Assembly: GCA_006218045.1 (NCBI GenBank)
Contig: VBWB01000012.1
Location: 35,675-99,674, forward strand
Direction: 5' to 3'
DNA length: 64,000 nt
Source: Stygiobacter sp.
Lineage (GTDB): Bacteria > Pseudomonadota > Alphaproteobacteria > Rhodospirillales > Magnetospirillaceae
A model generated the notes under the pieces. It was not told where the DNA came from and did no database searches. It saw only the letters and a list, made by a program, of their open reading frames with translations. Below, piece by piece: positions 51,916-59,040 of the stretch. A program made the position numbers and the translations under genes. Every line of letters begins with the position of its first letter. Positions within the stretch are counted from its first letter, which is position 1.

Positions 51916-52446
51916 TCACGGTCTAAGCGGACGCGGATTGGGGGCGTTGGTGGCGCAAATGCGCTGGATCACCGACGCCCCGTCGATGCCGTGTTCATAG
52001 GCGATGACGGTCAACTCGGCGCAGGCCCGCAGCAATTCGCCCGCTTGCAGCAGGTGATCGGGGTTGCGCGGGCGGCCAAAGGCCTCGTTGCCCTGGGCGA
52101 AGGTTTCATAGATCAGCACGCCGCCGGGTTCGAGGGCGGCGATCAGCCGGGCGAACAGGGGCCGCCACAGATAATTGGTGACGACGATGCCGGCGAACAC
52201 CCGGCCCGCCAGCGGCCAGGGGCTGCCGTCTTCCAGATCGGTGCCGATCAGTTCGGCCCCGTGGGCGAGATGGGCCTGGGTGATGTCGCGGTCGAGGGCG
52301 GTGACCGCATGGCCCCGATCCAGCAACAGCCGGGCATGGCGCCCGCCGCCCGAGGCCAGATCCAGCACCGCGCCGCCGGGCGCGATCAGCGGGGCGAAAC
52401 GGGCGACCCAGGATGAAGGCTTGGCAATGGTCGGGTTGTTGCCCAT
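51916..52446 (-). CDS. Class I SAM methyltransferase (TehB-like)
   Basis: This 176-residue protein is close to a bare SAM-binding domain: VLDLASGGGRHARLLLDRGH, VTALDRDITQAHLAHGAELI, and GIVVTNYLWRPLFARLIAAL then GGVLIYETFAQGNEAFGRPR. This resembles TehB-type and other small methyltransferases. The substrate is unknown. The start MGNNPTIAKPSSW (52446) is preferred, leaving 31 bp to the divergent DUF1178 gene; an earlier ATG at 52479 would overlap that gene. Confidence 0.85.
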   Translation of the reverse strand: MGNNPTIAKPSSWVARFAPLIAPGGAVLDLASGGGRHARLLLDRGHAVTALDRDITQAHLAHGAELIGTDLEDGSPWPLAGRVFAGIVVTNYLWRPLFARLIAALEPGGVLIYETFAQGNEAFGRPRNPDHLLQAGELLRACAELTVIAYEHGIDGASVIQRICATNAPNPRPLRP

Positions 52447-52477
52447 ATAGTCGGTTCCGTTGCAAGGTTGGACGCTC

Positions 52478-52891
52478 ATGATCCTGTTTCAATTGCGCTG
52501 CGGCAAGGACCATCATTTCGACGGCTGGTTCCGTGACAACGCGGCCTTTGATGCCCAGCGCGCCGCTGGCCACATCGCCTGCCCGGTCTGCGGTGACGCA
52601 GGGGTGGAAAAAGCGATCATGGCGCCGCGCTTGAACCGGGCCACCGGCCAAGCCCTGGATGTTCCCGATATGGCGCGGGCCATGCGTCAGGCCCTGGGCG
52701 AATTGCGCAAATCGGTGGAAGAGACTTGCGATTACGTGGGTGAACGCTTCCCCGACGAAGCGCGCAAGATCCATTACGGCGAAACCGAAGCCCGCGCCAT
52801 CTATGGCGAGGCGAGCGGCGAACAGGCCGACGAACTGGCCGAGGAAGGCATCACCTTCCAGCGCATCCCCTGGGTGCCGGGGGAGAATTAG
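52478..52891 (+). CDS. DUF1178-family protein
   Basis: This 137-residue protein has the DUF1178 N-terminus ILFQLRCGKDHHFDGWFRDN followed by ACPVCGDAGVEKAIMAPRL, where the Cys residues form a zinc ribbon-like pair. The rest is helical and ends ITFQRIPWVPGEN. The family is common in alphaproteobacteria and its role is not known. It is divergent from the TehB-like gene. About 190 bp without a gene follow, ending in a large palindrome. Confidence 0.92.
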   Translation: MILFQLRCGKDHHFDGWFRDNAAFDAQRAAGHIACPVCGDAGVEKAIMAPRLNRATGQALDVPDMARAMRQALGELRKSVEETCDYVGERFPDEARKIHYGETEARAIYGEASGEQADELAEEGITFQRIPWVPGEN

Positions 52892-53042
52892 ATCAAAGGC
52901 TCGGCGTTCTGCACGACGCATCTTTTCCGGCCACCCTCTCCCAGCGATTCCTTTGTCGCCTATCAGCACGGAAATTCATAAGACAAGCATTGAGCGAGCG
53001 GCCAAGCAATCCGCAGGATTGCGCCCGTGTGGCATATAATTC

Positions 53043-53137
53043 CTAGACCTTAATGCGTATGATTTAACGCATTAAGGTCTAGGTGCCGCGCGGGCTTGCC
53101 GCGGATTTCAGCCTGACCCGGTCAGATCGAAATCCGC
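53043..53137. repeat. Palindrome plus dispersed 48-bp repeat, copy 2
   Basis: A perfect 16-bp inverted repeat, CTAGACCTTAATGCGT (53043-53058) and its complement (53067-53082), surrounds an 8-nt AT-rich loop. It runs into a 48-bp segment (53081-53128) shared with 30992-31039. That segment begins a second stem, GCGGATTTC (53101-53109)/GAAATCCGC (53129-53137), with an inner CTGAC/GTCAG. The repeat also encodes the last residues and stop of the gene at 53079-53387. Confidence 0.8.
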
Positions 53138-53387
53138 TCTGAAGCAGCGTCACCGCCTGATGGCGGTAATCGGCCAGGGCTAGGCTGCGATGGTGCAAGA
53201 TACCGTCGGTCAGGGCCGGCAGCGCCTTGAGGGCACGGCGCCGCCGGGCCGCCTGCGACCGGCTTTCCGCCGCCAATTGGTCAAGCAGCCCCGACCCGGT
53301 CAAGCCATCGCCACGGTGGGGGGGAAGGGGGCCGTCATAGCGGCGCTCAAGGCCGGGCGCGACAGGGTGGAGCAGGACGAAACGCAT
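53079..53387 (-). CDS. Small hypothetical protein behind a LexA-type box
   Basis: This 102-residue protein has no family I recognise. It starts MRFVLLHPVAPGLERRYDGP and is Arg/Ala-rich (QAARRRRALKALPALTDG). Its last 20 or so residues are read from a dispersed repeat, so the gene has probably been extended or cut by the repeat. A GTTC-N7-GTTC site lies 11 bases upstream of the ATG, in the 39-bp gap behind the S24-type repressor gene on the same strand. Damage-inducible expression is inferred from that site. Confidence 0.5.
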   Translation of the reverse strand: MRFVLLHPVAPGLERRYDGPLPPHRGDGLTGSGLLDQLAAESRSQAARRRRALKALPALTDGILHHRSLALADYRHQAVTLLQSGFRSDRVRLKSAASPRGT

Positions 53388-53397
53388 GCCCCATGAA

Positions 53398-53412
53398 GAA
53401 CATAAATAGAAC
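53398..53412 (-). promoter_or_regulatory. GTTC-N7-GTTC box (alphaproteobacterial LexA type), site 1
   Basis: On the minus strand the sequence is GTTC TATTTAT GTTC, an exact match to the alphaproteobacterial LexA consensus. It lies between the S24-repressor gene and the small gene at 53387, over its ribosome-binding region. LexA itself is not in the window. Confidence 0.7.
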
Positions 53413-53426
53413 AAATATGCAAGGGG

Positions 53427-54065
53427 CTATTGACTGGCCCACAGGATCCGGGCCAGCCACGAGACCTCTTCCGCCGCCAGCGAACGGCCCGGATGGGCGG
53501 GGTTGAGCGAGGCCAACTCGATGCGTTTGGCGGTCTGGCGGATCAATTGCTTGACCATCACCTCGCCCTCGAGGGTTTTGACCACCACCCGGTCCCCACG
53601 GCGGACCGAGGCGGCGGGAGAAACGATGACGATGTCGCCGTCGCGGTACAGCGGCTCCATGCTGTCGCCGGAGACTTCCAGGGCATAGGCATTGCTGTCG
53701 CCCACCTCGGGGAAGGGGATCTCGTCCCAGCCGCCGCCGCACGGATAGCCGGCATCGTCGAAATAGCCGCGATCACCCGCCTGGGCCGAGCCGATCAGTG
53801 GAATGGTCGCCCCCTTGACGGTTGGGGCCGGCAGCGAATCATCAATGTAATTGAGCAATTGCCCCAGGCTGGAGCCGGTGGCGTCCAACACCTTGGCGAC
53901 GCTTTCCGTCGACGGCCAGCGCAATTTCCCCTCGCGGGTGATGCGTTTGCTTTTGTTGAAGGTGGTGGGGTCCAGTCCGGCCCGCCGGGCAAGCGCCGAC
54001 GCCGTCAACCCGTTGTCGCGGGCAAGGGAATCAAGGGCGGCCCAGATATCGGCATGCGTCAACAT
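53427..54065 (-). CDS. S24-family repressor with helix-turn-helix (phage CI/LexA-like)
   Basis: This 212-residue protein has an N-terminal helix-turn-helix (IWAALDSLARDNGLTASALA, RRAGLDPTTFNKSKR) and a C-terminal S24 peptidase-like domain with the catalytic Ser in VSGDSMEPLYRDGD and a Lys in VVVKTLEGEVMVKQL. The self-cleaving family responds to RecA activation. The serine-lysine dyad looks intact, so it may be inducible. The start MLTHADIWAALD at 54065 is chosen as ten upstream residues are not family-like. It is divergent from the phage-like genes, as a CI-type regulator would be. Confidence 0.9.
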   Translation of the reverse strand: MLTHADIWAALDSLARDNGLTASALARRAGLDPTTFNKSKRITREGKLRWPSTESVAKVLDATGSSLGQLLNYIDDSLPAPTVKGATIPLIGSAQAGDRGYFDDAGYPCGGGWDEIPFPEVGDSNAYALEVSGDSMEPLYRDGDIVIVSPAASVRRGDRVVVKTLEGEVMVKQLIRQTAKRIELASLNPAHPGRSLAAEEVSWLARILWASQ

Positions 54066-54123
54066 GGGAAGATCATCCCCCAATCTCTTGACCAAGACAT
54101 CAGGAATAATAGCCTAAGAAGAC

Positions 54124-54169
54124 TTGACACCGCCCCGCAACCCGTGGAATCAGTGTTCCTTAATTGTTC
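54124..54169 (+). promoter_or_regulatory. Promoter and GTTC-N7-GTTC box (site 2) of the phage-like gene block
   Basis: A perfect TTGACA (54124-54129) is followed after 17 bp by a weak -10 GAATCA (54147-54152). Directly after lies GTTC CTTAATT GTTC (54155-54169), the same box type as site 1, overlapping the likely start of transcription. The next gene begins at 54187 with AGGGGGA as its ribosome site. Confidence 0.65.
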
Positions 54170-54186
54170 TCGTTTAGGGGGATTCC

Positions 54187-54552
54187 ATGTCTCGACCGCG
54201 CTTCATGCCGCGCCCGTTGCAGGGTGGCGCCACCCAGCCGTTCAGTACCGCCGAAGAGGCATGGCTGTGGTACGCCCAGTGTCAGCTGGCCCGCCTGGCC
54301 GGCTGTCGTCCCCGTCCCGATATGGGGGAGGTTGCGCGGCCCTGCGATCCCGACGACATCCACCGCGAGGTCATGCGGTTGTTCCGGCTGAACCGCCTGA
54401 AGACCGAGCATCTGCGCACCCTGGCCGAACTGGGAACCCGGCTGGCTGGCGAAAGCGCCGCCATCAGCTGGTCCGACAGCCAGGACAAATTGTGGGGCGA
54501 GGCCCTGGATTGCCTGGAAATATCGTTGCGAATCAAGGGGATCGTCGCGTGA
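54187..54552 (+). CDS. Hypothetical protein, first gene of phage-like block
   Basis: This 121-residue protein is unknown to me. It opens MSRPRFMPRPLQGGATQPFS and continues with TAEEAWLWYAQCQLARLAGC, then a helical part with DIHREVMRLFRLNRLKTEHL that looks like a partner- or DNA-binding region. GGGGGA precedes the ATG. It ends in a GTGA overlap with the next gene, so the two are coupled. Position right behind a TTGACA promoter and the GTTC box makes it the first gene of the unit. Confidence 0.65.
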   Translation: MSRPRFMPRPLQGGATQPFSTAEEAWLWYAQCQLARLAGCRPRPDMGEVARPCDPDDIHREVMRLFRLNRLKTEHLRTLAELGTRLAGESAAISWSDSQDKLWGEALDCLEISLRIKGIVA

Positions 54553-54920
54553 CGCCGGCGCCCGACGCCCTGGTCGGCTTTGTCGGCCATGCCGATCTAT
54601 GGTGGTTGCGGCTGCTGCGGCCAGGCTTTCGTCACTGCTTCGCCGCCATTCGCACCGGCTCGGTCTGGGTGGTGATCGATCCCATGTCGCACCACACGCT
54701 GATGCGGCTGGAATGCAGCCCCGATCTGATGGGATTTTACGCCAGTCGCGGCATCACCGTGGTCGCCACCCGGGTGCGCCCACCGCCGCGCCGCCCGGCA
54801 CCTTGGCGTCCCTATACCTGTGTCGAGGCGGTCAAGCGGTTGCTGGGGGTACAGGCGGCGTGGGTGTTGACGCCATGGCAATTGTACAGATTCCTAAAAA
54901 TTCAGGAAAAAATACCTTGA
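54549..54920 (+). CDS. Hypothetical phage-like protein
   Basis: This 123-residue protein starts with GTG at 54549, overlapping the stop before it. Features are GFVGHADLWWLRLLRPGFRH, SVWVVIDPMSHHTLMRLECS and PYTCVEAVKRLLGVQAAWVL then TPWQLYRFL. The last segment resembles small proteins found near the portal gene of podoviruses. A longer open frame runs back across the repressor gene but is not coding there. Function unknown. Confidence 0.62.
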   Translation: MTPAPDALVGFVGHADLWWLRLLRPGFRHCFAAIRTGSVWVVIDPMSHHTLMRLECSPDLMGFYASRGITVVATRVRPPPRRPAPWRPYTCVEAVKRLLGVQAAWVLTPWQLYRFLKIQEKIP

Positions 54921-55048
54921 TTGTGCCTCGTGTTTTAAGATAAAACTTGGTTGTGATCTCCCGCATAGGTAAAAATATCTGATTTTGCATCGGCAGAAGC
55001 GGATTTTTTGCACATGCAAAATGGAACAAAACATGTACGGAGGGTGAG
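54921..55048 (+). other. AT-rich gap with two inverted repeats
   Basis: This 128-bp stretch is AT-richer than its surroundings. It holds GTTTTA-AGA-TAAAAC near 54933 and a 9-bp inverted repeat ATTTTGCAT (54982-54990)/ATGCAAAAT (55014-55022). These may be a terminator and an operator or promoter for the structural genes that follow. No gene is seen. Confidence 0.4.
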
Positions 55049-55252
55049 ATGGGTGGATTTTTTGGCGGCGCCCCGGAAGTGCCGGCACCGGCGCCATTGC
55101 CGGCGGTGACCGATCCCGAGGACGAGGCGCGCAAGCAGCGCCTGGAAACCATGTCGCGCAACCGCCGCGGCCGCCTGGGCATGATCGCCACCAGTGATCG
55201 CGGCGTGCTGGCCCCGGCTGGTGGCGACGGCAAACGCCTGTTGGGGGAATGA
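55049..55252 (+). CDS. Small podovirus-like protein upstream of portal
   Basis: This 67-residue protein (MGGFFGGAPEVPAPAPLPAV, then DPEDEARKQRLETMSRNRRG and RLGMIATSDRGVL) is of a type found just before the portal gene in T7-like and BPP-1-like podoviruses: Gly-rich start, Pro-rich stretch, charged helix, GxIATSxRGVL. Its role is unknown, perhaps in head assembly. GGAGGGTGAG precedes the ATG. One base separates its stop from the portal start. Confidence 0.75.
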   Translation: MGGFFGGAPEVPAPAPLPAVTDPEDEARKQRLETMSRNRRGRLGMIATSDRGVLAPAGGDGKRLLGE

Positions 55253-55253
55253 G

Positions 55254-56762
55254 ATGAGAGATTTCAATCATCCGTTGGGGCCGGACCATCAATCGGGCCA
55301 TCTGCGCCAGCGTTACCGCAAGGCCAAGGAACGGCGTTCCACCTGGGAGGCCCATTGGCAGGAATGCTATGATTATGCCCTGCCGCTGCGCGACGCCGTG
55401 TTGCATCAGCCGGTCCCGGGCGAAAAAAAGGGCGACCGCCTGTTCGACGGCACCGCCGCCGATGCCGTCGACCAATTGGCCGCCAGCCTGCTGTCGGAAC
55501 TGACCCCGCCGTGGGCGCAATGGTTCGGCCTGACCGCCGGCCCCGATCTGGACGAGGCCGAGCGCCAGCAGGTGGCGCCTTTGCTCGACAAGGTGGGGGT
55601 CATCTTGCAAAGCCATTTCGACCGCTCCAACTTCGCGGTGGAAATGCATCAATGCTATCTCGACGTGGTCACCGGCGGCACCGCCTGCCTGTTGTTCGAG
55701 GAAGCGCAGCCGGGCGAGGCCTCGGCCTTTCGCTTCACCGCCGTGCCCTTGGCCCAGGCGGTGCTGGAGGAAGGCCCCGACGGCAAGCTGGACAGCAGTT
55801 TCCGTCGCAGCGAGCTGACGCTGGCCGCCTTGCGGCAGCGCTTTCCCGCCGCCACCTTGGAGCCGTCGTTGGTCCGCCGCGGCGAGGAGGACCCGCAAGC
55901 CCGCTTCGCCGTCATCGAGGCGGTGATCCCCAACCTGCGCGGCCATTACGATTATGCCGCCATCTTGGAGGATACCAGCGATGACGAAGAAGCCCCGCTG
56001 GCCGGGGGCCGCTTCGGCCAGTCGCCCTTCATCAATTTCCGCTGGCTGAAGGCGCCGGGCGAAATCTATGGCCGCTCGCCGGTGATGAAGGCGCTGCCCG
56101 ACATCAAGACCGCCAACAAGGTGGTGGAACTGGTGCTGAAAAACGCCACCATCGCCGTCACCGGCATCTGGCAGGCCGATGATGACGGCGTGCTCAACCC
56201 GGCCAACATCAAGCTGATCCCCGGCACCATCATTCCCAAGGCGGTGGGCTCGGCCGGGTTGCAGCCGCTGGAAAGTCCGGGTCGCTTCGACATCTCGCAA
56301 CTGGTGCTCGACGATCTGCGCGGACGCATCCGCCATGCCCTGCTGGCCGACAAGCTGGGCCAGGCCGACACTCCCAAGATGACGGCGACCGAGGTGCTGG
56401 AACGCTCCGCCGACATGGCCCGCCTGCTCGGGGCCACCTATGGCCGCCTGCAATCGGAACTGCTGACGCCGTTGATCCTGCGCGCCGTCACCATCTTGCG
56501 CCGGCGTGGCGAAATCCCGCCGCTCTTGGTCGACGGCCATCTGGTCGAGTTGCAGTACCGCTCGCCCCTGGCCCAATCCCAGGCCCAGCGCGACGCCCAC
56601 AACGTGCTGAGCTGGCTGTCGGCGCTGGCCCAGCTTGGCCCCGCCGGCATGGCGGTGGTCGACCCCGCCGCCGCCGCCCAATGGCTGGGCCGTGCCTTCA
56701 ATATCCCCGCCGACCTGATGGTGACGCGGCAAACCCCGGAGATCGTCCATGTCCAAATCTGA
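55254..56762 (+). CDS. Podovirus-type portal (head-tail connector) protein
   Basis: This 502-residue protein matches head-tail connectors of podoviruses. It opens LRQRYRKAKERRSTWEAHWQ and has LFDGTAADAVDQLAASLLSE, LTPPWAQWFGLT, HFDRSNFAVEMHQCYLDVVT, GTACLLFEE and the portal-core segment YGRSPVMKALPDIKTANKVV. It would form the dodecameric ring for DNA entry. The ORF is full length and intact. The first gene of the set is tightly linked to Bbp19-like and scaffold genes but no terminase is nearby. Confidence 0.9.
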   Translation: MRDFNHPLGPDHQSGHLRQRYRKAKERRSTWEAHWQECYDYALPLRDAVLHQPVPGEKKGDRLFDGTAADAVDQLAASLLSELTPPWAQWFGLTAGPDLDEAERQQVAPLLDKVGVILQSHFDRSNFAVEMHQCYLDVVTGGTACLLFEEAQPGEASAFRFTAVPLAQAVLEEGPDGKLDSSFRRSELTLAALRQRFPAATLEPSLVRRGEEDPQARFAVIEAVIPNLRGHYDYAAILEDTSDDEEAPLAGGRFGQSPFINFRWLKAPGEIYGRSPVMKALPDIKTANKVVELVLKNATIAVTGIWQADDDGVLNPANIKLIPGTIIPKAVGSAGLQPLESPGRFDISQLVLDDLRGRIRHALLADKLGQADTPKMTATEVLERSADMARLLGATYGRLQSELLTPLILRAVTILRRRGEIPPLLVDGHLVELQYRSPLAQSQAQRDAHNVLSWLSALAQLGPAGMAVVDPAAAAQWLGRAFNIPADLMVTRQTPEIVHVQI

Positions 56763-57021
56763 TCCCGGCTGGGACTGGTTCATGCCGCCAGCCCTGCCCG
56801 ACAATGCCCAGCGTCTGGCGGTGGCCCGTGCTTTCGCCCGCGCTTTTTCCGGCGCCGACGGCGATCTGGCCCTGGCCCATCTGCGCAGCCTCACCCTTGA
56901 CCGCTGTCTCGGTCCCGATGCCAGCGACGCGGCGCTGCGCTGCCTGGAAGGCCAGCGCCTGCTGGCCGCCCATATCCTGTCGCTGGTCGAGCGCGGCCGC
57001 GATGGCTCCTTGCACATTTAA
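56749..57021 (+). CDS. Bbp19-like phage protein
   Basis: This 90-residue protein overlaps the portal gene by 14 bases. It has ARAFARAFSGADGDLALAHL, a central LTLDRC and a CLEGQRLLAAHILSLVERGR end, similar to Bbp19 of Bordetella phage BPP-1, where it lies between portal and scaffold. Its role in phage is not well known. Presence at the same position supports a podovirus origin of the block. Confidence 0.72.
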   Translation: MSKSDPGWDWFMPPALPDNAQRLAVARAFARAFSGADGDLALAHLRSLTLDRCLGPDASDAALRCLEGQRLLAAHILSLVERGRDGSLHI

Positions 57022-57036
57022 TTTGGAGAGCAAACC

Positions 57037-57759
57037 ATGTACTACGAAGATTCCTTGCCGCCCGAGGCGGAAATGCCGGCCGGCACCGCCATTCCGGAAA
57101 AGTTCCGCGATCCGGCCACCGGCGCCTTGCGCACCGATGCCCTGCTGCGCGCCTATCAGGACTTGGAGCGGCGCATGCATCGCATGGTCGAAATTCCCGG
57201 CGACGAGTGTTCCGACGAACAGCGTTGCGCCTTTCACCGCGCCCTGGGGGTGCCGGAAAGCCCGGATCAGTACAGCATCGAACAGCGTCACCCCATGCTG
57301 AGCCCCGATGCCGAGGTCAACCGTCTGCTGCATCAGGCCGGCTTCACCCCCAAGCAGGCGCAACTGGTCTATGATCTGGCCCATCAGCGGGTGATCCCGA
57401 CGCTGGAGCAGATGGCCGGCGAATTTGAAAGCCAGCGCAGCCTGGAACGCCTGCGCGAGCATTTCGGCGGCGAGGCCAAATGGGCGGAAACCGCCCGTCA
57501 GGTCCAGGCCTGGGGCCAGACCAATCTGTCGCCGGAATTGTATGAGACCCTGGCGGCTTCCGCCGACGGTATCATCGCCATGCGCGCCATGATGAATTCG
57601 GGCGAGCCCAGCATGGGCCGCACCGCCACCCCACGCGAAGACGAGCCGTCGGAAGACGATCTGAAACAGATGCTGCAAGACCCGCGCTATTGGAAAAAGC
57701 GCGATCCCGCCTTCATCGCCAAGGTCTCGGCCGGCTTTCGCCGGTTGTCGGGAGAGTGA
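57037..57759 (+). CDS. Phage capsid-assembly scaffold-like protein
   Basis: This 240-residue protein has the opening typical of podovirus scaffolds, AIPEKFRDPATGALRTDALL then RAYQDLERRM, a long helical and acidic middle with FESQRSLERLREHFGGEAKW, and the tail QDPRYWKKRDPAFIAKVSAG then FRRLSGE. Scaffolds guide capsid shell formation and leave. In related phages the major capsid gene comes next; here ParA follows instead. The gene is intact. The ATG at 57037 follows TTGGAGAGCAAACC. Confidence 0.82.
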   Translation: MYYEDSLPPEAEMPAGTAIPEKFRDPATGALRTDALLRAYQDLERRMHRMVEIPGDECSDEQRCAFHRALGVPESPDQYSIEQRHPMLSPDAEVNRLLHQAGFTPKQAQLVYDLAHQRVIPTLEQMAGEFESQRSLERLREHFGGEAKWAETARQVQAWGQTNLSPELYETLAASADGIIAMRAMMNSGEPSMGRTATPREDEPSEDDLKQMLQDPRYWKKRDPAFIAKVSAGFRRLSGE

Positions 57760-57846
57760 TTTCCAGCCGGCGGGGCGCGTTCTTCACATTTCGCGCTCCG
57801 CCGGTTGTGTTACCTTCGTCGCCATCACACGGGAACGGGGGATGGC

Positions 57847-58473
57847 ATGCTGTCTATACTGGTCGGGAACATCAAGGGTGGTTGCGGCAAAACCACCATC
57901 GCCACCCATCTGGCGTCGTCCTTCGCCGCCACCGGCCTGACCACGATCATCGCCGATTGCGACCGGCAGAAATCGTCGCTCAACTGGTTGCGGCGCCGCG
58001 ACGAGACCGCGCCCACCATCACCGGTCTGGATTGGTCCAAGAATTTGGGCAGCCCGCCCAAGGGCATCGACCGGCTGGTCATCGACGCTCCCGCCGCCAT
58101 GCATCATGACGACGTGGAGGATTTGATCGCCATCGCCGACGTGGTGGTGGTGCCGGTCCTGCCCGGCGCCTTCGACCAGGATGCCACCGCCCATTTCCTC
58201 AAAAAGCTGTCGGCGGTCAAGGCGGTGCGCAAGAACAAGCGGGTGGTGGCGATCATCGGCAACCGCCTGCGCCTGGGGGCCAAGGCCACCGAGCAATTGG
58301 ACGTGTTCTTTGAATCCCTGGGCTTTCCGGTGGTGGCGAGGCTGCGCGACAGCCAGATCTATCCCAGCGTCGCCGCCTTGGGCTCGTCGGTGCTGGAAGC
58401 GAAGGAGCGCCGCGCCCGCGACTACGCCGCCGAGTGGACGCCGCTTTTGGACCTGCTGGCCCGCCAGGATTAA
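57847..58473 (+). CDS. ParA-family ATPase (orphan)
   Basis: This 208-residue ATPase has a deviant Walker A with the signature lysine, GNIKGGCGKTTIATHLASSF, Walker A' in DCDRQKSSLNWL, and Walker B LVIDAPAAMHH. It is short, with no N-terminal DNA-binding domain, as in plasmid type Ib ParA and in orphan ParA proteins that place cargo on the nucleoid. No parB or centromere-like repeat is seen. It is 87 bp downstream of the scaffold gene on the same strand. Its cargo is unknown. Confidence 0.88.
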   Translation: MLSILVGNIKGGCGKTTIATHLASSFAATGLTTIIADCDRQKSSLNWLRRRDETAPTITGLDWSKNLGSPPKGIDRLVIDAPAAMHHDDVEDLIAIADVVVVPVLPGAFDQDATAHFLKKLSAVKAVRKNKRVVAIIGNRLRLGAKATEQLDVFFESLGFPVVARLRDSQIYPSVAALGSSVLEAKERRARDYAAEWTPLLDLLARQD

Positions 58474-58904
58474 TCGCACACGGCCTTGTCGCCGTTGATG
58501 ACGCAGGCGCGGCGGGTGCGCAGCACCATCATGGCACCGCCTTCATAATCGCACACCAGCCGGGTCAGCGTGCCGGCGGGGGCGACCTTCATGCCGGTCA
58601 GCTTCAGGGCGCGGGTCTGTTCGGGGCTGCGACCGCAATGCAGATAGCCTTGGAATTCGCCGGTTTCCCACAAGGCGTGGTTTTTCAGCTTCTTGAAGTC
58701 GTCCAAGGTGACGCAGGTGTTGCCGCTATCCTTGTCGTACATGCGGGCGTCATCGCTGCAATAGCCGGCATATGAGTATCTCAACTGCTCTTCCGATGGG
58801 CAATCGCCCACCTGTCGGGCGGAAGACAGGTCGGGGCAGGCGATGTCCTCGGCCAAGGCAGGGGTGGCGGCAAGGGACAAAAACAGGGCAAGACGGCGCA
58901 ACAT
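58470..58904 (-). CDS. Secreted cysteine-rich hypothetical protein
   Basis: This 144-residue protein has a signal peptide (MLRRLALFLSLAATPALA) and a mature part with seven cysteines, among them IACPDLSS, GDCPSEEQLRYS, YAGYCSD, GNTCVTLDDF, RRACVING and AVCD, likely to form disulfides in the periplasm. It is of no named family I recognise. It converges with the ParA gene and overlaps its stop by four bases. Start at 58904 is chosen to place the signal peptide. Confidence 0.72.
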   Translation of the reverse strand: MLRRLALFLSLAATPALAEDIACPDLSSARQVGDCPSEEQLRYSYAGYCSDDARMYDKDSGNTCVTLDDFKKLKNHALWETGEFQGYLHCGRSPEQTRALKLTGMKVAPAGTLTRLVCDYEGGAMMVLRTRRACVINGDKAVCD

Positions 58905-59040
58905 CACGGTTTCCCCCAAAATGGAACCGGGTCAGCTTAGGCCGGCTCGCGCGCCCCGCCTCTGACATTGGTCAAGCCGGCCCTTTCAATTGGCCGTCGT
59001 CATCCCCACACTCAGGGCTTCGGATATGGGAGGACACTTC

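Noticed and set aside
53427-58473. A complete active prophage
   Set aside because: Only portal, Bbp19-like and scaffold genes with small neighbours are present. No integrase, terminase, capsid, tail or lysis gene and no attachment-site repeats were seen.
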